DNA of 64,000 bases, taken from Tricholoma matsutake. Taxonomy: Eukaryota > Basidiomycota > Agaricomycetes > Agaricales > Tricholomataceae. Made by a program: the position numbers and the translations under genes. Shown here piece after piece: positions 54,816-64,000 of this stretch. The notes beneath the pieces are model-generated. The model saw nothing but the letters and a program-made list of their open reading frames with translations. It ran no database searches and was not told the origin of the DNA. The first letter of the stretch is position 1. Each line of letters opens with the position of its first letter. The stretch spans positions 1,488,001 through 1,552,000 of the forward strand of contig AP026550.1 of assembly GCA_026075535.2 (NCBI GenBank), written 5' to 3'.

Positions 54816-56437
54816 TTTCAGCTTTGATTGTCCGATTTGTTCTATGTATTCACCTCAATAAACGCTTACAGGTGAGGCACCGGATCACCCACTATTATAC
54901 TCTATTATAAAGCTGGGTTTGTGGGAAGATCAGGTGGTGATGACCCTGCAACAACATTCAATGCAGGTCACTTAGCTATCACTGGTCACAATGAGGATGG
55001 ACAAACGTGGGGAAGCCCAAAAGCGTCCAAAAAAGGCAACTTGGGCGCTTTTCTGACGCCCAGGTCACAAAGTTTTTTGTTCACACCGCCTGACGAACTG
55101 ATTGCGTTGGGTAGGCCTCAAGCTTCCTCTCTGGTGTGCCACGAGAGGCATAGGAAACACATTCCCTTTGGTCACTCAAGGTTCTCATGTCGGCTTGCAT
55201 GAAATATACCTGCTTTGTACACCAGAAGACAAGTATTACACGTTTAGTTAGTAAATTATGATGTGTTCGCTAGGCATGCTGCCCCTCTCCCCCGGTGATA
55301 GGAATCAGATAGGAATTTTCGGAAGACAAAGGATCGTGAAAGACCTTTGACAAGGGCCTATGAAACACGGGGCCTGAGTATCCACGAAGCATACAACACA
55401 CTTGTTTCCATGGAGCCAGTCAGAGGATGGAAAGAGCATCCTAGAAGCAACTATCAATAGGTCGAGAGCGAGAGAGGACACGTAAAGTACTTACGGACCA
55501 TACGGTGACGTGTTATAGAAGCCAACGCCACAGCATGTTCGATAGTGCTCAAAAAATGCCCTATATGACACCGCATTGGCATATCTTTTCGTACTATAGA
55601 CTGTAACTTAGACAAAGTTTTCAGTGTCAGACAAACATCCCGAGAATCGCGGTATTAGCTAGCGGAAGGAGTTCAGCGTGGAACAGAGCACGATTGGAAA
55701 AACATTACATGGGGAAACGACTTCGCTTTGTCCCAGGCATGCTTTAATATCAAGGGTTGACGTCGAGATGCGCGTGGTCTCACGCAGTCATCATGTTGTT
55801 TTGTCGCGAAAAATATCAAGGGTTGACGTCGAGATGCGCGTGGTCCTCTCACGCGGTCATCATGTTGTTTTGTCACGTGCCGTTCCGATCAGCATGACTT
55901 GTCCCAATTTGGTGTCGATTCGCTTCTGTTTCTCGACTTTTCTGTCGAAACCGAGGAATCGTAGCGCATGCCAGGACTGTATTCGATGATCATACAATCC
56001 CTGATAAATAAACTCTGATGCGATATGCAAGACAGCCATTCTAGCGCGGGATGTTCTTGAACATATCCCCGTCTTGCTGTTGTTTTCTTGCTGCAGTAGT
56101 GCTTAAGTCAAAACCGGGCTCGAGGAAGGTTACGGACCTGGCCTTCAAAAGATTTCTCGGAGATGTGTGCAACGGTGTGCACAGTTTTTTTACGCTCATC
56201 TCATCAAACACTACCCCAAAACGCAGAGGCTTCGGTTCTAGCTTCCGATGTCGCGGATCCCAGCAGGTCAGGGCAGTTTTCGGAGCTTCTAGTTCCTCTT
56301 TTGAGTTTCCTGATCTTCCATGGATCACTTCTCTCGTCCTTCGCTCAGCCTTTTTACGGGAGACCTGCGCGGAAAATATTCAATCCACTCTTTCGAATTC
56401 CCCACTCCTTTGTTCCCTTCAGTGAAAAGGCCTTCTT
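54816..56437. other. Intergenic, no gene called
   Basis: AAAAGCGTCC/GGGCGCTTTT at 55019-55060 form an inverted pair, and a 66-bp tandem repeat lies at 55749-55880. The frame 56051-56425 is open but unrecognised. Confidence 0.4.
55749..55880. repeat. Two-copy 66-bp tandem repeat with CRE-like sites
   Basis: Copies starting ATCAAGGGTTGACGTCGAGA at 55749 and 55815. Each contains TGACGTCG, close to a bZIP (CRE) site, and an inverted GCGTGG...CACGC pair. Confidence 0.75.
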
Positions 56438-58683
56438 ATGTCGGCGCTTGTCCTAGATAACACGTTAGTGGATCTGAAAGGTTTTGGACCCACCGACGAT
56501 TCATGACTGTCTCTTCGTTCCAGCTTGGGCGCTGCCCTAGTAGGCGTAGTCGCTGCCGGAGAGTGTGTTCCGAGTTGATTCTATCCTTTTTTTTCACTAA
56601 TAGGTGATCGAATGGACAGACTTCACGGAGGTGGATCTACTTGCACATCTGGTTTATGATCGATTATGACCATTTTGAACAACAGTTTCCTGCGTCCAGG
56701 CCTGGTACTACTTCACTCACCAAAACGATTCATGGCCGCTCAAATTACTAGTAAGTCGCATGAGAATTTGGTGCACTAATAGCTTACGTACAATCCGTCG
56801 TAAGGTTTCTGCTGTGATGGCGTTCGACACCATTCACCAAATTTTGATATCTCATACCGGTAAGTTATGATTCTGATAATCAGGGCTCTACGAACGGTTC
56901 GATAGTTTACACCTATGTCATCACGAACTACGACAACCCCTCACAACTAAACGACCTAGTCTGGTATGTACAACTACACTTGGTGTCCAAAAAGCATCGC
57001 TCTGATGGTTCCACATACCTTCACTCTACAGGAGCCTGGTCGTGAGTTGTTAAATCGTTTTCAGGGTGAATGGCCTTCTTGATACTTCCGCTCGCACAGG
57101 TGGAGGTACTTTTCAATGTACGATGCTTGCTAGTCCAATTCTCCTAAACCTAATACATTCGTTGCCACTTCAGGGATTCACCGCGGTGCTTGTTCAAGGG
57201 TGCGATCTCCATCTTCATCTGCATTTAAGTTTTAAAATCGCTAACTTGAATCTGATGGTGGATTCTTTTTTTCTAGCTTTCTAGCCTTGCGGGTGTGGCG
57301 ATGTGAGTAGCGGAGCTTCTTATTTTACGTCTTCTTTCCTTTACACCCATTTCGACCTAGTGAGCAATCGAAACCCGTGGCTCACCGGAGCTGTTGTGTG
57401 TATCTATCCACTCCCTCGAGCGGAGCTCATTGACGGCTTGTTTTATACAGATTCTGCTCATCTTGAGTGAATTCGGTACGATCCCAACGAATCGGAATGT
57501 TTCCTCCGTGCTGACCACACTACGGCAGGTTGCGTCATCGGTCAGTCCCCGTAGCATCTGAGGTCTATTCATCTCACCTTTCACGCCTTCGTAGCTTACG
57601 CTACATTATCGTACGCTCATTTCGGATGCTCAATTCCAGAAATCTCAACTTTTGGTATCTTAGACTACATTTCACCACGTTTGCTGAGCTAGGCAAGCTC
57701 AAGGTACACATGACTTCACCCTCTCCGTAATTATCGCTGATCAATCCCGACCAGTACCTTTCAATCATGGTCAATGCCCTAGCCGCAGCCGGTGACGTTC
57801 TGATTGCCGGGATACTTTGCACTCTGCTTCACCGATCTAGAACTGGCTTTCAACGGTACTGTTATTTGACTTTTCTTCTGTGGCACTGACTGAATGTATC
57901 TTTCCAGATCGGATACGATGATAAATAAACTGGTAGGCTCCATTTGACGGCTGAGCCTATTTCTTGTTCTTTGCTGAGATGAGACAGATTTTGTTCGCTG
58001 TGAACACTGGTGTTCTCACGAGGTTGGTACATACCCATCTCGGTGCATTCTTCAATCTCACCATATTCAAACCGAAGCCTCTGCGCAATTGCTTCTTTGA
58101 TATCGGCAAGTCCGACTTCTGTCCCTTTCCCGATCAGGTTTCTCACTATCCTAATAGATTACTGTGGCAGACAAGACATTCCTGTACATTGCCTTCTTCT
58201 TCTGCCTCGGCCGTCGTACGTACCATGTCGTTGCTTCAAAAATTGATGACATGACGCTCTACCTGCCAAGTCTATACAAATTCCCTTCTTGCAACTCTCA
58301 ATGCGCGCAAAATGATCCGCGGCTCTGGAGATAATATCCACAGCACCAGCGACAATTTTTCGCTGTCCCTTCGGGAGCTTCCTAAAAATGGGAATATCGC
58401 GTCGAGGGTAACTAATCCAGGTAATTTATTTTTATGCGAGACCGCTCAACTGATGTAATTCCAGCGCCCAACGAACATCTCCATAAAAATCAATACTACC
58501 AAAGAGTTTGCAACCGATTCCGACCATGGTCATGATGGCGAGAAGGAAGAATCTGATCTTGTGAGTCTAGACTCTCTCCGTCCTTCTGATCGTTTCTTTC
58601 TTTTCCTGATGGACGTTGTTCTATCCAAGTCCTCCGGCTCCATGATTGGTACTTTCAAGGAGGAAGTGGTTGAAGTGGCGTGA
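56438..58683 (+). CDS. DUF6534-type multi-pass membrane protein
   Basis: The start is ATG 56438 and the stop TGA 58681-58683. The coding sequence is split by at least ten short introns. Recognisable exon segments in order: MSALVLDNT-LGAALVGVVAAG, SCVQAWYYFTHQNDSWPLKLL, VSAVMAFDTIHQILISHT-VYTYVITNYDNPSQLNDLVW, GFTAVLVQ, FLALRVWR, SNRNPWLTGAV, ILLILSEFG, YLSIMVNALAAAGDVLIAGILCTLLHRSRTGF, LFAVNTGVLT, YIAFFFCLGR, NARKMIRGSGDNIHS and a hydrophilic tail ending GTFKEEVVEVA. This is the pattern of the fungal DUF6534 family, with seven predicted membrane spans and an unknown role. Splice sites near 56570-56700 and 57030-57260 are uncertain; the last intron (58561-58629) is clear. The next stretch, 58684-59477, holds no gene that I can see. 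Confidence 0.78.
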
Positions 58684-59477
58684 ATCCTAAACCTGGCCGT
58701 GCTGGTCCCTCAGCGTGTTGTTCCTCGAAGCATGCAGTGCATGCTCACGACGTAAAAATGTTGTCGCTCGGAAAAAAAGAAGTGCAAATTTCTTGGACGT
58801 AACTATATATCAATGTATTTTTGGCTCAAGCATCGTGAGTAGTGTAGGTCCTAGGCTGGGCTCAGGAACCTGGAGTGCAGGTTAGGGACGTACGAAGGAA
58901 CAGGATACCCACATCGTATTTGTATTGCAGTTTCCATAAATAATGGGACTGCGAAAAAAAAGAAAGTTCTGGAGTTATACAAGTTCAGAGTTGCCTGGCA
59001 TCGTCTTAAGTGGTTTTCCTAGTCACGACCGTCACTGTGCATGGTTAAATATTTCATCACTGGTACCAAGACCTCTGATGGGCGAATCCTGCAGTTGCTT
59101 CAACAAACCCTGATCTCATCCAGTTCGTTCAATCGCGCCTGAAAAAGTTTCCTTGGGCCTTGGAAAGGGTAAGCACTCCTACGCAACTCAACTAGAAGGC
59201 CAGACAAACAGACAAAAGAATCCGACAATGGTAGGCAAGCTAGAAAGTACCGCCCTGATTTTACCTTGTCCTTAGGACTGTCACTCAAAGTCGCGAACTC
59301 AGCAGTCTGGCGACTATCTGTTTGCTATGTAGTACTATAAAAATTAGAGCGATTCCTACACGGTTATGGGTAGTCGTGATATTCTGTAGATTCAAAGCAT
59401 CCAAACAGATACGTCCAAAAATTCTGAACATGAGATATTCAATAGTACTGTCTGGTTCGCAGCGCGTCTTCAGATGT

Positions 59478-60416
59478 TTATCCTTCCTCCATAGTGTTCT
59501 CCTCCTCTTGTGTTGCACCGTTCCACCATACAACTGGTCCGAGACCCTGCTCGGCTATGGAACACTACGATACAAATCATTAAATCCATCCCAAAGGCTG
59601 TGGCCGAATAGTACTTACAATGATATTATAAGGTGCCCGCTTCACTTCCCTCAGTACCTGTACACCATCCGCCATCTTGGGTGGACCAGGCTCATCGTCA
59701 AAGAAATCGTCTGCCTCTACACGGACACGGACAACCTCTCCTTGGTCGATATACATGCGATCAGTAACGGGTGTTTCGAGCATTTCGTGTGTGGTTGTGA
59801 GTTCGGAGTCTGGAAGCCAGAAGTGGGCGCGTTCGTTCGGGTCGCTGTGAAGGGAGGGGCGTTAAATCCGATTACGAGCAATTGAATTGACGGGACGGAC
59901 AAGGCGCTGGGTTGGGGCAGATACGAAGCAGGGATGTAGATGTCGTCGAAGAATCCGACAGTTACTATGTGGATCGGGAGATATCAGTGAGATGAAACAA
60001 AGACGATGGGCCGACGCACGTCTTATACTCTCTTGGTCGGAGGATTTGACTTTCGCAACAATCACTTCGGAGGCGAAAGGTCGGAATACGACCATACGAA
60101 ATACAACTGAGAGGATAAGATTCAACAGCACACACATTATGAATCAGAACGGAAACTAACCTCTGTACCACAAAAAACCATCGCCATACCGAACCTTACC
60201 TTCTCCCGCTTGACTCAGGTCAAATACGCAGATACATAGACCAGTCTCATGAAGAACACGATTTGCGTATTTCTTATTCAATTCTGCAATCAAAGCTTGT
60301 TCAACTGGCGCTCCAAAGTTCGAAGGATGAATTGCAACGGTGTCCTTGTTCATTCCAGTCAAATGCGGCAAGATTTAAAGCCTTAAGCTTACCTTGAGAA
60401 TTGAGAGAGCGAACAT
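59478..60416 (-). CDS. RPC25: RNA polymerase III subunit RPC25/RPC8 (Rpb7 family)
   Basis: Six exons in transcript order: 60416-60393, 60344-60161, 60106-60020, 59964-59901, 59844-59619 and 59564-59478; 223 residues, against 212 in yeast Rpc25. The N-terminal Rpb7-type domain reads MFALSILK-DTVAIHPSNFG, LNKKYANRVLHETGLCICVFDL and GDGFLWYR. The S1/OB domain has FRPFASEVIVAKVKSS, GFFDDIYIPASYL, FWLPDSEL, GEVVRVRVEADDFFDD, APYNII and a closing GLGPVVWW. With RPC17 it forms the stalk of Pol III, which is needed for initiation on tRNA and 5S genes. Introns are 48-56 bp. It is divergent from the carrier gene at 60658, with 241 bp between the start codons. Confidence 0.92.
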
Positions 60417-60657
60417 GGTAATATAGTGTGAAGTAGGGGTTATATACCTCCCCTTCTATGTTTCGATACGATTATAAGTACATGAGCGCGTTGTGCTCGA
60501 GATGTTTTCAGAACGGAATCGTCGCGTTGACACGTGATCGGGTAACAAAAGTCTTGCCACCTCCGAGGCTCCGATTCTCCACAACCTAGGAACTCGCTGG
60601 CCACAACGACGAGATTATACCTTGTGTAGTCCCCTTGGACTAGACAGGAAACTGTAT
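60417..60657. promoter_or_regulatory. Shared divergent promoter region
   Basis: Only 241 bp separate the start codons of RPC25 (minus) and the mitochondrial carrier (plus), so promoters and 5' UTRs must share it. It has no clear TATA box. ACACGTGATC at about 60530 is an E-box-like CACGTG. Confidence 0.5.
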
Positions 60658-61823
60658 ATGCCTGATAAACCCCTCTCACAAACCGGTTTCCTCCCTGCCA
60701 AGTCATGGCAGCACTTCGTAGCTGGAGGGTTAGTGTCTTATGTTCTGTGTTTGTCTCGTTATAATATTCTAAATGATGCATGCATGGATCAATAGTCTGG
60801 GAGGAATGTGCGGTGCAATTGTGACGAGCCCATTCGATGTTGTGAAAACGCGGCTACAGTCGAGTCTTTTTCGAGAAAAAAGTACTTCGGTAGGTCTTAT
60901 GGGAAGTGGGGGAAGTGTCGTGGTAGGTGCACCTAGATCCAATGGTCTATTATGGAACTTTGTGGAAACGGGACATATACTACGGTACGTTCATCTCACA
61001 AGTCCGAGTCCGAGTGGCATTATGTCTAATAGCAGATTACAGTGATATCTACCGGGAAGAATCACCACGCGCTCTTTTTAAAGGCCTTGGCCCAACACTT
61101 GTCGGTGTCGTCCCCGCGCGCTCAATAAATTTCTACACATATGGGAACGGCAAGCAAATAATTGCCAACCATTTCAACAACGGGCAAGAAAACACGTATG
61201 TTCACTTGTCAGCTGCAGCAATTGCGGGTATCGTCACTGGGACCGCTACGAACCCTATCTGGGTCGTCAAAACGAGGCTGCAGCTATCTGCATCAAATCA
61301 CAAGGACATGGCAGGGCAACGGGTCATTGGCAGCAGTTGGAACACGATAAAGCTCATCATGAGAGAAGGTGGTATTCGAGGATTTTACAAGGGCCTCAGT
61401 GCGAGCTATTTGGGTGTGACGGAAGGGACTATTCAATGGGTTCTTTATGAACGACTGAAGAAACTCACTGCGAACGCGGAGGGCAAAGGTGGCGCACAGG
61501 AGTGGCTAGGGATGCTGGGGAGTGCCGGAACGGCAAAGTGTGTGGCCAGTCTGATAACCTACCCTCATGAAGTGCGTATCGTGTTGTCTGGAATGTCAGC
61601 GTCAATATTGAATTCGTCACAGGTATTGCGGACACGACTAAGGCAGCCCAGCGTTAATGGCGTTCTCAAATACACCGGACTGGTGCAGACGCTGCGACTG
61701 GTCATTGCAGAAGAAGGCGCACGATCGTTATACGGTGGCTTGAGCGCACACCTGATGCGAGTCGTCCCCAATGCAGCTGTCATGTACTCGATATACGAAG
61801 GGATCCTCCGCTGGGGCAAATAA
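60658..61823 (+). CDS. RIM2: Mitochondrial carrier, RIM2 / pyrimidine nucleotide type
   Basis: Four exons: 60658-60728, 60796-60984, 61043-61571 and 61623-61823; 329 residues. The start is ATG 60658 (MPDKPLSQTGF), in frame with the conserved SWQHFVAGGLGGMCGAIVTSP, which crosses intron 1. The three carrier repeats each have the PxDxxKxR-type signature: SPFDVVKTRLQ, NPIWVVKTRLQ and YPHEVLRTRLR. The Trp in repeat 2 and the HEV in repeat 3 are typical of the RIM2/SLC25A33/36 subfamily. These proteins exchange pyrimidine nucleotides across the inner mitochondrial membrane and support mtDNA maintenance. Other matches are YKGLSASYLGVTEGTIQW and YGGLSAHLMRVVPNAAVMY. The exact substrate is by homology. 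Confidence 0.92.
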
Positions 61824-62720
61824 TCGGACACCTTCCACGCTGTAGCACTCCCTTCCAGTCTTTTTCCACCAGCCGCTCGTTACCAGCCCGGTGCACTCAG
61901 AGTCTAAATCTAAACTCTTCTTGTGGATGACGCTGTCCCGTTTCATTGCCACATGATAAAAGTAACATGCCCCCCCCGCCTCCTACATTATGCTACTACT
62001 CATGTGGTGTTCCTCAGGCACCGATTAATCATACAGTTTAATTACTCTCTGCTTGCCACCTGTATTCTTCTATAAATGATCTCCGCATACACATCGCTCA
62101 GTCGTCTACGGATTCTCAGGCTCCTCTCTTTCACCGCAGCAATATCATCTCTTATTTTAATAGAAGAGGGTATCAGTCTCTGTTCAATCATAAATCTACA
62201 CGAACAAATCAGGGTCGTTATCGAGGATGAAAATTTACTACGCAGTTGGGCCCCTATCGCGTGCCGAGGCTGGCCAGAGACATCAGTCGGCCAACCCATC
62301 ATCAAGGAAACGCACGGTTCAAGACCGTAGTAAGTTGTCCTGTGCGCTCCGCATTTGTGTAGCGCTTATCCCACAACCTCCAAAACAGACATCCGATGGC
62401 ATCCATCACCGTGACTAAGGAAAGAAGGCTTCGCGAATGAAGAAATCTATTACACCTCAAAGTTGTCCCAGTTCCACAACCAATAGCGGAGATGTTGGCC
62501 TGGAACTTGAAGCCTCTGACGATGGAGGGGGAATAGCTGAGCTAGAAGCGAGAGTGCGGGAACCCCCTCGAATATATATAAATTCCATCCAAAATCCACT
62601 ACCAACGTACAAAATCCGTAACGAATAATAATTTAGTGATCCCTTCATCCACTACAAACGAAACAGAACGAATACAACAATTCCACAACACAAACCACAC
62701 CAAAAAATTCTCCTACCCTC
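61824..62720. other. Intergenic, no gene seen
   Basis: Region between the converging ends of the carrier and WD40 genes. Short open frames on both strands show no family motif. Confidence 0.45.
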
Positions 62721-64000
62721 TCACCCCTCTCTAGGCCTAAAGCTCCAAATCTCCATAACCGTCTTCCCGGCCCTCTTCCCCATAACAGCACACGTCCCAT
62801 CTTTCGTATACCCCACCTTCCACACGCACTCCCCCTCCTCACTCAACTCCCTCACATACCTCCCACTCCCCGTCTCAAATAACCTAACACGCCCATCGTT
62901 TCCCCCCGTCACCAAAAACCGCCCATCAAATTGCAACGCAGTCACACTCGAATCGTGCGCTGCCAGTCGGTGTAGTGGGAGGTAGGTCGATAGTGAGAAT
63001 GTGATCACGCGTCCGTCAGACCCCCCGGTGGCGAGTAGTGAGTGTGAGGGGGAGAGTTGGAGTTGGCAGACGAGGGCGGTGTGGCCTTGCAGGAGGGCGG
63101 TGCATTGTCTGGATGGAAGGAAGGTTAGTGTGCTTTGGTAGGTGGGAGGAGATAGATAATTTACCCAGTCTCGGCGTCCCAGATGCGGACGGTAGTATCG
63201 AGACCTCCGGAAGCGACACGTACACCATCAAATGCGACAGAGTATATCTGCGAAAAATGGCCTCGCAGGTCGTGTAAACACTCTCCCGTATCAATGTTCC
63301 ACAACTAGAATCAACAAACATCAGCTTCACCGTCCACCAAAAGGATGAAAAACTCACCCGACAAGTCATATCATAGCTCCCGCTAACAGCTCTCTTCCCA
63401 TTCACATCCAAACACCTAACACTCCCCCCATGGCCCCTCAAACACCTCACCGCCCTACCCCTCTGCACGTCCCACACTCTCACCGTCCCGTCCCTCGATC
63501 CCGTCACCGCGATCGGCCGTCCATGCAACACACGCATGCACCGGATCGTCGAGGTGTGCCCCGGAAGCGTGTATATACAGTACCTGCATGTACGTGGTGA
63601 GCAAGATATCAATCATAGGAAGACGAAGACGACAACGGCGTACCCAGATTTAACATCCCATACCCTGACGACTTTGTCGCAACCCCCACTAACGACGAGT
63701 GCGTTTGGTTGTCCCCACCCTTCCGAGGCGAAGCAAGGATCACTCTGTCGGTCTGGGACGTACGCAGGCGTAGCAGGACAAGGGCCTACATCGACGAACA
63801 TTAAAACGAGAGAACCAGAAAAAAAGCAAATAACAAAAAAGCAAACCTGCTTCGTCCTCTGCATCCTCATCAACTACACCTCTTCCCCCTACTCCTTGTT
63901 GTTCTCGTTCTCGTCCTTCTTCTACCGCACCATCTCCCTCTCCTTTGCCCTCCGGACCCAACCCAAGCGCGATCCGCAAATTCGGGGACACAAGATAATC
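62721..64000 (-). CDS. WD40-repeat protein, Cdc4/Fbw7-like, C-terminal part (cut by window edge)
   Basis: Exons on the minus strand: from beyond the window to 63847, then 63785-63644, 63583-63358, 63304-63165 and 63108-62721. WD repeats are clear: [119 protein letters not shown] and FLVTGGNDGRVRLFETGSG. The protein ends IWSFRPREG. The spacing, the acidic DEDAEDEAG linker and the wording of the repeats resemble the substrate-binding propeller of Cdc4-type SCF ubiquitin ligase subunits. The F-box would lie outside the window, so the Cdc4 assignment is an inference. Confidence 0.82.

Overview
The window comes from a filamentous basidiomycete, most likely an agaricomycete. It carries intron-rich eukaryotic genes with short (about 50-65 bp) GT-AG introns, a DUF6534-type membrane protein typical of mushroom-forming fungi, and a mix of transposons (copia, chromovirus, DIRS-like, Helitron, hAT-like and Tc1-like) usual for large agaricomycete genomes. 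The species cannot be told from the sequence. Exon boundaries below were placed by hand from frame, splice consensus and family motifs.

Layout. 1-16.9 kb is a transposon graveyard: hAT-like non-autonomous elements (1346-2172; 4451-5786), a nearly complete Ty1/copia element with two LTRs and a 5-bp target duplication (6185-11867), two tRNA-like sequences, and low-complexity repeat blocks with a recurrent hairpin. 16.9-24.2 kb is a gene island: a PLP-dependent class V aminotransferase-fold gene (16936-18690), a flavin monooxygenase of the Baeyer-Villiger/HAPMO type (21401-23420, minus) and a tRNA-Ile(AAT). 24.5-41.7 kb is again transposon territory: a deleted Tc1-like copy, a DIRS-like element (RT/RNase H then tyrosine recombinase, split by a MITE), a minus-strand Helitron (29598-35374), undefined coding remnants and a plus-strand Helitron remnant.

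41.8-45.9 kb holds the ribosomal protein eL8 gene and a second, opposite-strand copy of the aminotransferase with the same eight-exon structure. 46-54.9 kb is repeats, a Tc1-like element carrying a hAT-like insert, a chromovirus remnant, a long-hairpin MITE and a RecQ-like helicase fragment. 56.4-64 kb is a normal gene-dense segment: DUF6534 membrane protein, RNA polymerase III subunit RPC25/RPC8 (minus), a RIM2-type mitochondrial carrier (plus, divergent) and the C-terminal WD40 part of a Cdc4-like protein running off the end.

Two themes stand out. Unrelated transposons are broken repeatedly by changes that read as CpG deamination (CGA to TGA stops, YVDD to YVDN, RNase H Asp to Asn), while the host genes are intact; this suggests CpG methylation of repeats. 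Also, one of the two aminotransferase paralogs has Thr where the PLP-binding lysine should be, so it is probably catalytically altered although its reading frame is intact.
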